64,000 nt of DNA from Ectocarpus siliculosus (lineage: Eukaryota; Sar; Phaeophyceae; Ectocarpales; Ectocarpaceae), in the NCBI GenBank assembly GCA_000310025.1, contig FN648327.1:62001-126000 (forward strand). The letters are read 5' to 3'. The notes under the pieces are model-generated. The model worked only from the letters and a program-made list of their open reading frames with translations, made no database searches and was not told the DNA's origin. A program made the position numbers and the translations under genes. This document shows positions 34,370 through 47,337 of the stretch, piece by piece (within the stretch, counting starts at the first letter, position 1; the number at the start of each line of letters is the position of its first letter).

Positions 34370-37300
34370 TCAGTTGACGGAGCCAGCTTGTCCAGGAACT
34401 AAGCTATGGCGGATCACAAGGACGGGCCTACAACAGCCGACCAGTGTTTGTAGGAACAACAGAAGCGCCAGCAAATTCCTCTGCTGAATAAGGTCCATCT
34501 GTTCAGAAACAGAGGCGAGTACAAACCCTCGCGCGTTGGTGGCGTGTATCCTCGCGATGCATATATTGTCTTGTGTAGAGTTCGCGATGCAAGGATGGCC
34601 GAATCTGAAAAGTCCATATGTTTTTTTACCCCACCTCGACGCCGTCACTCGAGGTGCAAGTGTCCACCACCCCGAAGGTACGGTTGAAGTCCGAGACGTC
34701 TTCCAATTCTGAATAGCCCAACAAGGTGCCATTGCATAAATTAGACCCGCATGCACCGCGGTCGGGCAGTTTCTGGTCCGGATAGTAGAATACGAAGTCG
34801 ATGCACCTGCACATTGTTTTTGAGCGTACAAGGGCGGAGAGTTGTGTTGCGAGCGGTACGTGGTGATATTCGAAGAGCGTTGTGCATCATACATGTACGG
34901 GTCGAACTGGTGGAATGCAAGGGCAGAGACGTTTTCGGGGGACAACAGCATCTTGCGCACCTCTGCCGTTCAGGACCGTTCCAATAGTTAGAAAGTGAGC
35001 GGTTACGATGAAGAGTAGATCGACCGAGCGAATTCGTCGTACCGAAGGTAAAAGGGATGAAAACGGGACAAAATTGGTGTACGGAGCACGGCACAGGCAA
35101 TACTGTAAGCAACGGCGCGGGTTATGGCGCCGTCAGAACTCCAGACTTACATTTCGTTTTCCGATCCCAGGCCCCAGGTGACATTTGGCGAGCCTACCGA
35201 AGAATACGATGTGTCGTAGTAGCACTCCGTTGTGAACACGTCACCTTTCTGGCAAAGAATGCGCGTAGATAGGAGGTACGCAAGGAAACATGGAAGCGGT
35301 GTCAAGAACCTGGCCAACGTGTTGACGCGTGGGACGACCGTCTATGCCTCAAACGCCCCGGGTGGCCGGGGTTAGACTATAGGGCAAACTATGCTTCGGC
35401 ATACACGAGGATCAAGGGATAGTACGACGTACTACTTCATCAAGCTGACGAGGAAGACTTTATGTATCATATGCAGTGCTAAGCACAACTTGTGTCTCGA
35501 GGCATCGCGTACGCTTCTGACGCACTTTGATGGTGGTGCTGTCGTTGACGGTAACCACGTGCACGCCGGCCTGCAGGAAGGAGTAGTACTCGACCTCAGC
35601 CGTGTGGATCAGCACCTCGTTGCCATCACCGTCGTTACGATACTGCCGGGTCGAAATCCGCTGGCCGTTCTCGTGCATATGCAACAAATGGCTGAAGACT
35701 GTAACCTCCTCTTCCTGAGCAAAGTGCATTCGTTGCGACAGGACCACGCATGAGAGAACGACGGAAGGAGACGGAAAGAAATTTTTGAAAAGGTCGGTAA
35801 TTTCTACCCCCAACACATTGAGACTGCAGTAGTGGATCTGCGAACGCGGACAGAGGGGGAAAGCGGGAGGGGTTGGGGAGGGGGGGCGTGCTGTCTAGCA
35901 CAAGTAAAAACATGCGCGCATCAGATGCTTGCGGGGTACAGCGAGCTGTCCGTTGATCTAGTAGGCAAGAGCGAGCCACCTCACGCCAAAAGTACAACGA
36001 ATATTCCATACTTTGCGCCTACCTCGAAGTATGTCTCGGTGCAAGTACCCGGGCAACCGAAGGAGTAAACGGACTTGCCGTCCGGCAGGGGCTGCGGGTG
36101 TAGCGCGCCTTGCGGATCTCCCAGCTTCACCAGCCCCATGTTCATCGGGCGCAGCTCCTCGGTGTAGTACACGCGAACACCGGAGCTGTCGTTCTTGCCG
36201 CTAACCCCGTCGGCGTTGTTGTAGTGGACTTGCACTCTCAAGGAGTTGAGCCCCCCCGACTCGTTTCCGAACAGGAAGCCGACGTCATCAGGCAGATCCA
36301 AGCTTTGCATTCCGGGAGCCCAGATGAAGATGTCGGCGGCGTCTTCGAGGTCGTTGCAGAACCACGGGAGGGTAATGTTGGTCATGTCGGAGGACGAGTA
36401 GGAAGAGCCGCCGTCCCCAAACATTTCGTCCATCCATTCGAAGCAGGCGTTTCCGCAATCGGGCGGGCCGTAAAAGCCCGTTAAAACGAGGTGGTGTACG
36501 AACTCGGCGGTGTCGTCCTGGAGGACGCCTTCGAAACCGATGGCGTGGTACTGACGAAAGGGAGTCGGGTGCCAGGCGAACATCCCACACGCCCGACCAA
36601 TAGTTGGCAACACAAGGATGAGCGCAGAAGCAGGATCGGGAACAAGGGACGCGCTTTGTAACTCTCGACAGATGGAGAAACAGGGGAGAGACGGACCCAT
36701 GAGGCTGGCACGTCCGATGAAACAGGGACTCTTGAGGCAGATTCAAATTTCAACGCGACCTGAGCTACTGCAGTGCGTTCATCATCACCTCGGACTGTAA
36801 CCGTTCTGCCAACGACAGGTAGCAAGAGCCACCCTCATTCGATGCCTCAGAAAATGCATTGCGCTGTGGCGAAACGACAAGTACAGCATTTCCAACCCGA
36901 CGCTTTGGGAGGTTTCGTCGCGGGACGCCATCTTTGCATGCTGTCGCAACTCCATCATCACTTCCACACGCAGTATGCGGAGCACAAGCTACCCAAAGCA
37001 GTTGTGATGGTGGTGTCACGTTTGAAAACATCCAAAGCTGCAAGTGCGAAGGATAGGAACAACCACTACGGCTCGTGGTTCCTAAGTTCGGCCCAATTTT
37101 CACAGCCTGTCTACCGTGCATCCACGTCCCTCCCACGAGAACATCACCTCGTCGAGTTTGGGTAGCTCCGAAGCCGGGATGCAAGTATTTTCGTACCAGG
37201 TGCGCACCGTCGGGATGGAAAAGTTTTTCTGCACGTTTCCAAAGCACATACGGCAGCGGACAAGCGTCCACGACGGCAGGAATGAACATTGGTGTGCAGG

Positions 37301-39382
37301 GGCGAAGGCGAACCGTTGACGCGGATAAAAAGCGAAGGGCCCCATGAACCCAGTGCGAATATAAAAAGTCTTTGTATGTCGACAATACGATGTCCCGTTA
37401 CATTTCACGAGAACACAGCAGCACCCGCCCGCTTACGTCAAATATTTTCATGCGTTGAGTCCCCGGGAGAGGAGCCGATAAGCTAGAGAGCTGCCTCGCG
37501 TTGACTGGTTGCGATTATTTGAGCCCAAAAAATATCATGCGGACAGGGCCGTTACATGGACGTTAGCCCAAGTAAGACTTCATGGGAACCGGGTATTCAC
37601 TGCACCTTTCCTCCTTGAATGGTGTGCGTGATGTAGGCCGTTCGAAGCACCGTACCGACTGGGATTTGGTTGTTGGTATAGACTACAGAGCTCGGAACGG
37701 AAGAGTTTTGTGTGAGTACTGTACAAGCCATTACAATAACGAAGGTGACACAAGATACCACACCCCCTTGACCGCTTTTCAAAGCTCGATTTCACGCTTT
37801 GAGACGGTACCGAAAATGGCGGCGTTCAAAGTATCTCGTCGAGATCTTTCCGAAACGCATCAAGTGAGTCTTTCATCCTCTTCATGGAGTAATCAAAAGT
37901 AGTCATGCCCACCAAACAACTACTCGACATAACAACACGATTGGGGTGCGTTGTTCCATGCACCTAGCACGTTTTCCAAGCGTATCAGCTGTCAATAGAG
38001 TAGGACGGGTAGACCAAGCACACCAGTGGTAGATGGACGCAATGGTAGAGCAGGATTTTGTCCCCACCAGCTCACCGAAGTAGCATCGAAGAAGTTGACA
38101 ACCAGTGGTTCGGCGGCATCAGCGTTTTCCGATCCGCCGAACATGACGACTTCTCCCTTGGCCAAGTTTCCGTCGTGATATCCCATGAACTCCGAGTCGC
38201 CCCACGCGGCGAGGAGTCTCGTGGCTAGAGTTCCGGTGTACAATCCATAGTAACATGAGCAGTCAATTCGAACATTATGTCACTCGTAGGAATTGATTGT
38301 TCCTCGGCTACGTGCGTTGTTTCGTAAGGATATCGGTGGATATGGGTCAAGCAATAGAAGGGGGAGCTAAACGCTCGGCATTACACGACGTTGAGGGGTC
38401 TCACCCTTATCCTTCCCAAGGATGGACACCCGAAGCACCTAAGAAATAGTTCTACTAACCGACGATGAGTTCTTCTGCGGCACACCGAAAAGGAGGCTCT
38501 TCTGATTAAAGAAGAACGCGTCTTTCTGTACACCAAGCAAGAACGCCCCCGGGTCGGGGTGGTACCGGATATATAGAACATTCCACTACAAAGTTCGTCC
38601 ATACCGCCAAGGCTGTCGTCCTCGAAGACACGATCTTGCGCGTCTCCCGTGTCCAGAGCTCTCTCCGCCTCGAACACAAGGCTCCCGCTGCTGACGTCCG
38701 CCGATAGCAAGGTCCAGTCTTGCGTGCATTCGTCGACGACAGGCGTGCCTGCCACAAGCGAGTGAGCGTCCGTCACATTCCCCGTCTTGATGCGCGGAAA
38801 ATGGGCGAACGGAGGGAGGATGTTGGACAGACAATGCGTATTTCGGGTGGAGATCAGCCCACCACGTAATCAGACTACCAAGCACGTTGTTTTACTTCTT
38901 GTTGCACAGAAAGCACGGTTCCTAGCCCAGCAGCTAACTTCGTATTGTTTACACACCAATCATTTGACGACAACCCGCCGTGCTTAGAGAGAGGGACACG
39001 GCGTCGAAACACACACCGGTTCTTCATGTCGCGGTCTCTCCACAATAAGCAAATCCAACAATTCCAATCTGACACCAGTACTCACAGCTGTTTCGTAGTA
39101 CACGATGTCGGCGCCCTCCATGCCCCCCATCTCAGAGATGCCTACGCCCGCCCAGCCGGTGGCAGCTTTGGCGTGGACGGCCAAACGAATGGTGTCGGCC
39201 TCGAGATCGATAGTCCAGAAGATGTCGACGGTGGTGTCGAGCGACACGTTCCTGGCGTAGGAGGAACCGTCGAAGTCATCGGCGGCGGCAACAGCTTGGA
39301 GACTCAACACGGATGTGCCGCAGAAGAGGGCGAACGCGAATCGTTGCCTCGCTCCGAATGTGGTTCCGGACCACGACTTCAT
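34370..39382 (-). CDS. DBH/MOXD1-like copper monooxygenase with DOMON domain, copy B
   Basis: Predicted ascorbate-dependent copper type II monooxygenase that hydroxylates an unknown small substrate in the secretory pathway. Exons: 39086-39382, 38605-38785, 38076-38224, 37148-37228, 36023-36550, 35526-35714, 35151-35248, 34635-34806, 34370-34498. All joins keep frame and give 607 residues, the normal family length. Order: signal peptide (1 to about 34), DOMON (about 35-205), domain N with CuA ligands His255, His256 (HHLVLTG) and His345 (VHYNN), domain C with CuB ligands His424 and His426 (HMHENG) and Met508 (GSENEM), and a short hydrophobic stretch (about 573-588). At the exon 3 acceptor, copy A's CACAG is CACCG here; the next AG, nine bases on, keeps the frame and costs three residues. 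Exon 3 also lacks 21 bp. Probably functional; substrate unknown. Confidence 0.82.
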
Positions 39383-39536
39383 CGTTTCCCTGTACCCATA
39401 CGCGAACGAACGTAGAGGACATCAGGACCCCCGCGGGTTGTCAATGGCATCCTTAGTTGCCGCAAAGTACTCCACGACGGTTTTTCAGTCCAATGCCTGA
39501 AGGACGCGGAAACGGGTTGTCAATTACTCCATTTGG

Positions 39537-39849
39537 TTGCCCACCTGTTTTCGTGGGGCGTGGGCACCGTGTATTAGATACAATTAGACCATCTGACCAG
39601 TCAACACCATCTGACCAGTCAACATTGACTGGTCAGATGGTCTAATTTTATCTAATAAAAGATATGCTCAGAGCTCGTTAGCACCCTGGGACACATGGGC
39701 TTGTGAGTGAGTATAGATCTCCGGGGCCGACGCTCATCAGTAAATAATACAAATATGGTGATTCTTTTGTAAGTGGACCACTGGGATTCGAACCCGTGCA
39801 TGGAACCTTATAATACACGGTGCCCACGCCCCACGAAAACAGGTAGGCA
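39537..39849. mobile_element. Nested inverted-repeat element (MITE-like), about 313 bp
   Basis: The outer arms, 39537-39575 and 39811-39849, are inverted repeats matching at 38 of 39 positions (left arm begins 'tgcccacctgttttcgtggg'). Inside are two further arms, 39574-39604 and 39625-39655, matching at 30 of 31, with a partial direct repeat ('accatctgaccagtcaac') between them. The remaining interior, on the minus strand, has 'cacgggttcgaatcccagtg' (about 39779-39798), a very good match to the T-arm/B box of tRNA genes. No complete tRNA could be folded from it. No protein is encoded. This looks like a small non-autonomous element, possibly with a tRNA-derived part. Confidence 0.65.
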
Positions 39850-42800
39850 GAGCCATCCTTGGTTTCAATCGGGGCATGGGCGGGCACAAGAAGTGGGAGC
39901 ACAAGATGTATACCATGTAGATGGGGAATTAGCCGGCTTCCGCCGCCACGCGATTCCAATTATTTCATGGTTATCGCGCAAATGCTGATGATTGACTGCG
40001 TGTTTTTGAGTGGGCATGGTGAGGATGTCACTTGTGTCGCGCGTCTTTTCCGTCGCTCGTGGTTGGCAGTAGGACTTGACCGGTCTATGATATATCGCCG
40101 AATTTCACTAGTTCACTAGTGCATCCGAGGCGACAGTGTCTGGAGCAAATTCGGTGACAAAGACGTAGAAAACACAACAACGGGGCAACGAACTCGCAGG
40201 GAAACCGAGACCGACCTGTATCTGAGTGACGAACGCAGGAATGTGGCTTCTCAGAGAAACTCTCGTTTGCTCGCGATAGTGACGACGGTGTGGCTGGGCC
40301 GATGCGGGCAAACGAAGAAGTGATGTGCGAAGTGCAAGGAGAGCAAGCAGTGAATGCAGCGCCAAGCGGGAGCACCGGAGGCAGCATGCGGTAAATTGTT
40401 GCCGCAGGCAGTCGATTGCACATGAAATTCATTCTGTGTCTGCGTACATATGGTGCACATGGCTCTGCAGCCTACGCATGTCTGGCGTGCGCAGACGACT
40501 GCGGGCACATGAACAGTTGTCACCAAGTGACTGTTTGACTGCTTCTGTAGAAACGAGAGAGAACATTTTGGATAAAGAGAGAGAGAGAGAGAGAGAGGGG
40601 GGAGGGAGAGAGAGCGAGAGGGAGAGGGAGACACACAGGGAGACAGAGAGGGGCGGTGCACCACACGGAACGGGTGGGGTGATGAATCTCTTCTTGCTAA
40701 AACGCGTGGATGACTATGTATAGCATAGCACACGGTTACAGTGGCAATATTCATACGGCGAATGACTGGCTTTGTTGCATACGGGGATGACTCACTGTAC
40801 TGTGTAGGATCAATGCGTGGATACAAAGAGTATGCGATCGCAAAAAAAACGAACGCAAAGCCGAACGCAATAGGATCGACGGTCACATCGGAAAGCAATT
40901 GTGACGAACAGTCCAATATTCCATCCAGATCGCACTGTTTTGTCCCTGCGCAGGGCACATCAAGTAACGGCTGGGCGGACCTCGATATATATGCTGGCCT
41001 GTGGTACGCCAAGAGAGGAGTAATTGCTGCAATCCTGGGTAAAAAGATGAAATGCTACATTGTTGTGTAGATGCATCCGTATGCACCTACACATACGAGG
41101 CCTCCCTCAGGACTCCCTCAGGAGTGGAGTAAACAAAGCATGCACCAAGGCAGGGGGAGATGCAAGAACTTGCAAAGAGCATCAGAGGAAAAACCATTTC
41201 CGTACCATGAACTTTTTTTGCAGCACGCTGCGCTTTTTTTGTTTTTTTCTTGGCTCATGTCGCTTGCTGATGCGTTCTTCTTTGGCTGGCTCTGCGCTAC
41301 ACTGGAAGGCGATCGCTTGCGGTTTCCTCCCCTGCGAAAGAATCGCCAGTGTGTGATCTCCAGAGGAACTAACGTAGGCGGCACCTTGTCAGCATCTTGC
41401 GTGTCTGATTCGCACATCATCTTCTACCTGCATGTACCATCATATGACCGACCATGGATGTCGGATTCTAGGCTTTGGAGAACAACAGCAACGACAAAAC
41501 CAACAACAGATTCATGCACCCGGGTACGCACTACACCATGTATCTACAGCAGTACACCATACAACTGCATGAGGCCTGCATGAGCACCGTTTACCACCCA
41601 AGAGCGGACCTAGCCCTACTCCAAGTACCACCAACCTATTGCAGCATTTACCCACGTCAGGAACAACCTACTGTAAGCACATATCCAAACCAACCTATGT
41701 GTATTGCGTGCACTTGCCCGAAAAGTATTAGTATTTCTCTTGCACTTTGTGAAGCCGAATTAGCCGAATTAAATTTGGCTCTGGTTTTCTGATACTATGG
41801 ATGGGAGTGCATATCACACACACGTGAATTGGGCTAAAGTTTGCCTACGTGCAGGCAAGAAGACCTAAAGAAAGTAGACGGACGGAAAAACAAAAACGAA
41901 GAGGTCACATCAGCCCCAGCAAACACAACAACAACAGGGCTGATGCACAGCCTCGCAGTCGGTCTGGTTTTGCACCCTGCTTCTACTCCCGCTCTCGATC
42001 TGTGTCTGTCTGTGTCTGCTTGTCGGTCTCAGTCGGACTCTCTCTATCTGGTTGTCTCTCTCTGGCCTGTGATTCTTGTGACACCATATGCATATAGATT
42101 CGTTGAGCGGCGGGCGGGGGAAAAAAAAAATGTGACCGTGAAAAAAAAAATCCAGGCCTTTCTTTGTGGCATGTTTAGAAACGCAAGATTGCCTGCTTGA
42201 GAGTAACAACCGTCCACTGGTGAGGCGGTAGAGCGAGATACATTGCCCCAAGCCGAAGTGGGTGCGGGTCTGGTGGTGACCTCGTGTTTTTTGCCCTCCG
42301 CGAAAAGATCGTGGCGGCAGCATCCATCACCGCGATTTGAGACGGATGCTCCACTCGGCGTTTACAAACCCACCAACTAATTAATTAATAAATTAGGAAA
42401 AAATACCACATACAGAATACTCTCGGTGACCGACGTGTTATAGGGCGTAGTCTAGGACTCGTCCATGGTACCGCTACATATCGTCGCTTGTATCAGTGTC
42501 ATATCTGCAAGCGGATCTGTGTGACCTGTGCGTGCCAACGTCCCAAACTCATCCTCGGCGGTCTGCACGGCTGTGCATTTCTACGCATAATGCACCTCTG
42601 TTGACGACAGACACACCGCCACGACATGGCTCGACTGCTGGAAACTACATGTTGCTTGCTGCTGTATGTAAATACTGTAAGTACTTGGTAGAGCAGTTCA
42701 AATCATGCCAGCAGAACGACTTGAAAAAATAGCGGCCCTCCAAGCAAACGCGCCACCCACCCTAACTACTGCTGCATGATTAAACACCAGGGTTTTATAT

Positions 42801-44550
42801 TGGCCATAGCATCGTGATGTCGCGAAACGCGTTGGGAATAGGGACCTTTCTGAGGCGTTCGGGTGTTCAACCAAGCCGTGGAGAGATGAGACGGCGCAAT
42901 CCGCAACGTCTCCACCGCCTTATGACGGGACTGAACAGAAAAAATTAAAATGAAAACTTTCACTCTCGTCACCGGAATTGCACCTGGTTGGATTCCAGCG
43001 GCGGCTTTCCTTCGACCGTGTTTTCTGTCCCGAGAAGACAAATCGTCCACTGTGTTGTTCACGTTGCAGCAGTAGTTTCGACGTGATGACCGATCACCTG
43101 ATGTCGGCATGTGCTGACCTACTGTGCCGTTCAACTTCAGAGACAGCAGCTGCCACCGCTGACGTTATTTATTGAAGCTGATATCTTCTGGCGGGTTGAC
43201 ACTGGCGGCCAAATTCTTCAGGTTCTGGGAAAGGATTGACACTCATCTGTATGTAATTCGTTCTATGCAAATATGTATTGATCTGACCCTTGGAAGCTGA
43301 AGCTACACGCCACCGACCTCAGCACATGCACGTATATAGGTACATTGGTCATCATGCTCGGCTGGATTCATATAGCTTGGCGAAGCGGCGGTGCCACCTG
43401 TTCCGACTGCTCCTAGCTGCGGCTACCATTCATTGCAGGGTAAGAGATATTGTTCATGTTGTGTATGGATGGAATTGGATACCAACGGGACTTTTCGCCG
43501 ATGCAATTTAGTTGTGTGATGTCGCAGATATACGAACTGCTGATTAGGCCAATTCTTGCATGGTCAGCATTGTTTCTGGAAACCACAGAAGCATCAGGGT
43601 ACTGCTGTAGGAAGGTGATGACTGAACTGCTTTTGAATCTCGATTTCACATCCAGATTCGCGTAAAAGAAAAATACAAGATGAAAAAACTCTCGTTTTGA
43701 TTGGGTGAAAAGTTCTTCGGCCGGTCCACTCTAAAATCAACCACGTATCACTACTAGGCCTATCTGTCCATACTGCTGTGTACGATTCGGTGGATAGATG
43801 AATTAAGTGAACCACCAGATCTATCTGCCAAACAAAATGTGGAAACGAATCTCTACAGCTCACCGCGAACCGCGAACAACCCGAAAGCTCCGCCGGGTTG
43901 CCGGTTGCCACAGGTTGCTGTTGTGACGTGGCGATATCAAATGGGGAGCTACCCCTCTTCAGCAGCACACACCATTCGCGCGTTGTGTTTTACTCTCATG
44001 ATGTGTGCATGTGATGTTCTGAATCGAGCCTCATCCGACCGAAAGCCACGAATTCGTCAGTCAGTACGTTTAAGCCCCCGAGAATATGTCCCACAGGCCT
44101 CCTGACTAACGCGTTCTCTTCAGCGCCAATCATCACGTGTGTCCAAGAACGATGCTGCGCGGTCACCCTTGGGTCGGTTTTGTGTGTTCTCTCCCTCTGT
44201 CTCTCCCTCTGCCTGCTCGGCGGTGTGCGATATGGTGTGGGTAGGGGTGCAGGGGTAAATGGGCACACACGCCGTGCGTGCAAGTAAACAGCTTACATTA
44301 ATAGCCAAAATTGGGTTCCGGTTCACTCAAGTCCGAGATTCGAATATATCGTTGTTCCCTTTGTCAAATTCTGATTTGAATTTTGGGTGATCCTGTTCTA
44401 AGTCAAAAGAATGGACTGGCGGAAGAACTTTTTACCCAATCTAAAAAGGAGCTTTGGATCTTGTGTCATGCTGACGTATTACAAACAGATTTGGTGTCAT
44501 CGTCGCCCATTTTCTCACTAAATAGAAAATATATCCAATGGACACCAAAC
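39850..44550. other. Intergenic region, no gene recognised
   Basis: No domain or spliced gene was recognised on either strand. Contents seen are a GA-rich microsatellite (40576-40650), short A runs at 42121-42150 and scattered frames without motifs. A 253-codon minus-strand frame here exists only because it reads through the microsatellite. Confidence 0.45.
40576..40650 (+). repeat. GA-rich microsatellite
   Basis: (GA)n from 40576 to about 40598, followed by imperfect GAGAG/GGGAG repeats. The minus strand reads as Ser/Leu/Pro low complexity. Confidence 0.95.
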
Positions 44551-44554
44551 CAAT

Positions 44555-44800
44555 TTCGCTGTGTTCCCACCGCCCCAAGCTGCCGCATCGTCATTTGGCC
44601 TAACCCAAAGATAGAGATTCGCCCCAAGAACGTGACCCCAGCACCACGTCGTCGGCGGTGTCCTATGTACGCCATACGCCATGTTTACGACACGATGCGA
44701 AACGTTTCAAAAACATTTCCAATGGGCACGAAACTCAATGCGGTGTGTTTCCACGGCTCCCAGCTGTTGCGAAAGTCACCGTTTGACCCAAACTGACGCA
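44555..44800 (-). repeat. Copy of the dispersed 190-bp repeat (minus orientation)
   Basis: The minus strand shows the family signature: 'tgggagccgtggaaacac', 'tttcgtgcccattgg', 'gtgctggggtcacg'. Related copies in this window lie at about 1672-1880 (-), 11150-11355 (-), 12298-12500 (+) and 48540-49030 (+). Confidence 0.6.
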
Positions 44801-45174
44801 TGGTCGCCGATATTAATGTAGGCCCAGAGGCAAATGGTATTATTATTGTTGACGAAAGTGCCTCGGTGCCAACCATCATCCAGACCAGCCATGAAATTCA
44901 TTCATGGAGGATTTTCTGTGTCCGGAGTACCGGTATGAAACCGAGTCCTCACTCCTACGTAGATGTTGCGTGAATGAACCGACCGGGCGTCGTCACCAAA
45001 AATCTGTTTCGTTGCAGCGTTCGACTTGGCTTCCTCTTCATCGAGGGAACCGATATGCATCTGATACCAAAGCCTCTTCACTTTCACTGATGGCGAATCG
45101 GATGTGAAAATGCTGCGAAGAAACCTATACGCCGATCCAAGGGGAAATGATACAAATCGGTGAACAAATGAAAA

Positions 45175-45536
45175 TTTGTTGTCGAAGACCGAACAAACTG
45201 TAGTTTATTGTGCGCGGAAGAATTCAGAACATCTCCCTGATCTACGTGTGTATTTGGGTTCTCGTTGTGCCGCCCTGGAGGCGCGTTGGTTCGGATGTCC
45301 TGGTTCGGTTTTCTGGGGTCCCAAAAAGAGAAAGGTCTTCGGAGTTCTCATTCTGCTGCCTCGCTGCTCCTGCGGCAAGAGTTTAATAGACGTTTGTCCA
45401 CTGGACCCAGGGGCCACGTTGTGAGAAAGACACAATGTGTACCATGCAGCCCGCTTTGTAGGGTCATGCGGCAGAGAAGGGCAGCAGCTAGCTACATCGA
45501 AATCTGGACGATAGCTAGCAATCATGTCGTGGCTTT
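45175..45536 (+). repeat. Direct repeat of about 350 bp, left copy (empty site for the TA element)
   Basis: Starts 'ttgttgtcgaagaccg', ends 'atcatgtcgtgg'. It recurs at 46741-47409. Between them lies about 1.2 kb (45537-46740), whose right part is related to the insertion at 13978-14889. An 80-bp sequence beginning 'gatggcgaatcggatgtgaa' stands just left of this copy (45086) and just right of the other (47411). The layout could be a small LTR-type or tandemly duplicated element. A primer-binding site or polyprotein was not seen. Confidence 0.6.
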
Positions 45537-47012
45537 TCTCTCACTGGGCTGAGGGACGAGGGCGGGATGGTGATGAAGCATGCTTGGCCGGAGCGCACTG
45601 CCGCGTAGGGGACTGCTACTACTCTGGAACCCAACACCCCGTGTGGTATTCGCTTTCGTATCAAACCCCATCATGGGTTGGTAGAATCACTCATCTCATG
45701 ACAGCAGTACTGCCACCGTGTGAGCGGTGCAACTCCGACCTACCGTATATGCAATTTCGGATGTATCCATACGACGCCGCCACATGAGATCACACAACAA
45801 GCGCCTTTGCCCGTAGTCTACTCAACCAGCTGCCGTGCGTGGTGCTATTTGTACGAGGATTGTGCGGGAGGTACTTCTCGTCTGCCTCGCCAACGCGCGG
45901 TTTCTGCAATCGTACCACAGGACAAGCAGCAACTCTATCTATGTTGCACATATGTATTGTACACTCATCGAGAGGCCCCTTTGTACGGGAGTGCGTGTAC
46001 TGCAGTCGCCCGCGGCTATGCGTAATCTACCCTCAACCGAACACACTAAATGTGATAGAACGCCCGAAGACCTCAAAGATACAAGAGGGAATCAAGCAAG
46101 TCCATGAAAACCAACAAACTGCGCGGGCCTATGGCGATCAAGAAGGGCAAGACAAGCGACACTCAGCGCTTCCTACAGTAAGTGCCCCACAGTTGTTCAT
46201 CGCCAATCGGTACTGCACGCCACCACCGAGAGACAGACTGGGGTCTCTCCGAGGTAGCGCTCGCCGGTGTGCTTCTTAGTGGAGGACCTCTCTGAGTCCT
46301 CCGGTTTGGGGTCATTTAGGCGGGCGGGGCGGCACGAAGCCCAACGGCTGAGCTGTGCCATTCCGTTTCGCGGTCAAATTTCACACAGGGTGTGTATCGT
46401 ACCAGTTCTGTACTGATAATATAAGCGTATTGTGCCACATCGGACCACCCGACGGGTTATACTGTTGTCTCCCGAAGCAGTTATCGCACGACTTCGAATT
46501 GGGTGTTTTCTGAATGGTAGCGTACCATTGGGAGGCTCAATCGTCCGAGACTGCTACAGTACAACAGTTTCGTCCCGTCTGGTGGTATTCGGAGGGAGCT
46601 TTGTGTTTAGTAGCAGAGACACGTTAGGATACCGCGGAGGCTTTGTGCCGTGCAGGACGTGTGGTACGGGGGAAGCCTCCCTCCGTAGGCCACAGAAAAT
46701 ATTAATCAAGGCAATTCGAAAGAAAAACAATAAAGTGAAAGTTTGTTGTCGAAGACCGAACAAACTGTAGTTTATTGTGCACGGAAGAATTCGGAACATC
46801 TCCCTGATCTACGTGTGTATTTGGGTTCTCGTTGTGCCGCCCTGGAGGCGCGTTGGTTCGGATGTCTTGGTTCGGTTTTCTGGGGTCCCAAAAAGAGAAA
46901 GGTCTTACGGAGTTCTCATTCTACTGCCTCGAGTTTGATAGACGCTTGTCCACTGGACCCACGGGCCACGTTGTGAGAAAGACACGATGTGTACCATGCA
47001 GCCCGCTTTGTA

Positions 47013-47337
47013 CACAGGTGGACGTCCACCCCCCTCCCCAAAATGTCGGATGCCCTCGCCCCCTTGTGGAGACCTTGACAAGGTCGAACACCTTGGAGAA
47101 GACAACCAAGGCCTCGAAAGGGGAGAAATCGAGGTATTTTTGAGGNNNNNNNNNNNNNNNNNNNNNNNNNNNNNNNNNNNNNNNNNNNNNNNNNNNNNNN
47201 NNNNNNNNNNNNNNNNNNNNNNNNNNNNNNNNNNNNNNNNNNNNNGCCGCGCGACGCCGTGGAGACCTCGTCAAGGTCTCCACAAGGGGGCGAGGGAATC
47301 CGACATATGGGGGAAGGGGGGTCGACCTCCACCTGTG
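47013..47337. mobile_element. Inverted-repeat DNA transposon with TA target duplication, containing a gap
   Basis: The element starts 'cacaggtgga' at 47013 and ends with the reverse complement at 47337; TA stands on both sides (47011-47012 and 47338-47339). The termini are inverted repeats of about 70 bp that share 'atgtcggat', 'ccctcgccccc' and 'ttgtggagaccttgac'. The paralogous site at about 45455-45475 has a single TA and no insertion. A 100-N gap (47146-47245) hides the middle, so the true length and any transposase are unknown. TA duplication fits the Tc1/mariner/pogo group and several others; the superfamily is not determined. Confidence 0.8.
47146..47245. other. Assembly gap (100 N)
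   Basis: One hundred Ns, a conventional scaffold gap of unknown true size, inside the inverted-repeat element. The flanks are each other's inverted repeat, which probably caused the assembly break. Confidence 0.98.

Noticed and set aside
39779-39798. tRNA gene on the minus strand suggested by a very good T-arm
   Set aside because: Seventy bases upstream there is no partner for the acceptor stem and no proper D-arm; treated as part of the inverted-repeat element.
40251-41012. Minus-strand frame of 253 codons
   Set aside because: It is long only because the GA microsatellite at 40576-40650 has no stops; no motif on either side.
42212-42275. tRNA-like stretch ('ggtgaggcggtagagcgaga', then 'ggtgcgggtctgg')
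   Set aside because: The D-arm-like part is fair, but no anticodon stem or acceptor stem forms and the B box is poor; at most a faint SINE relic.
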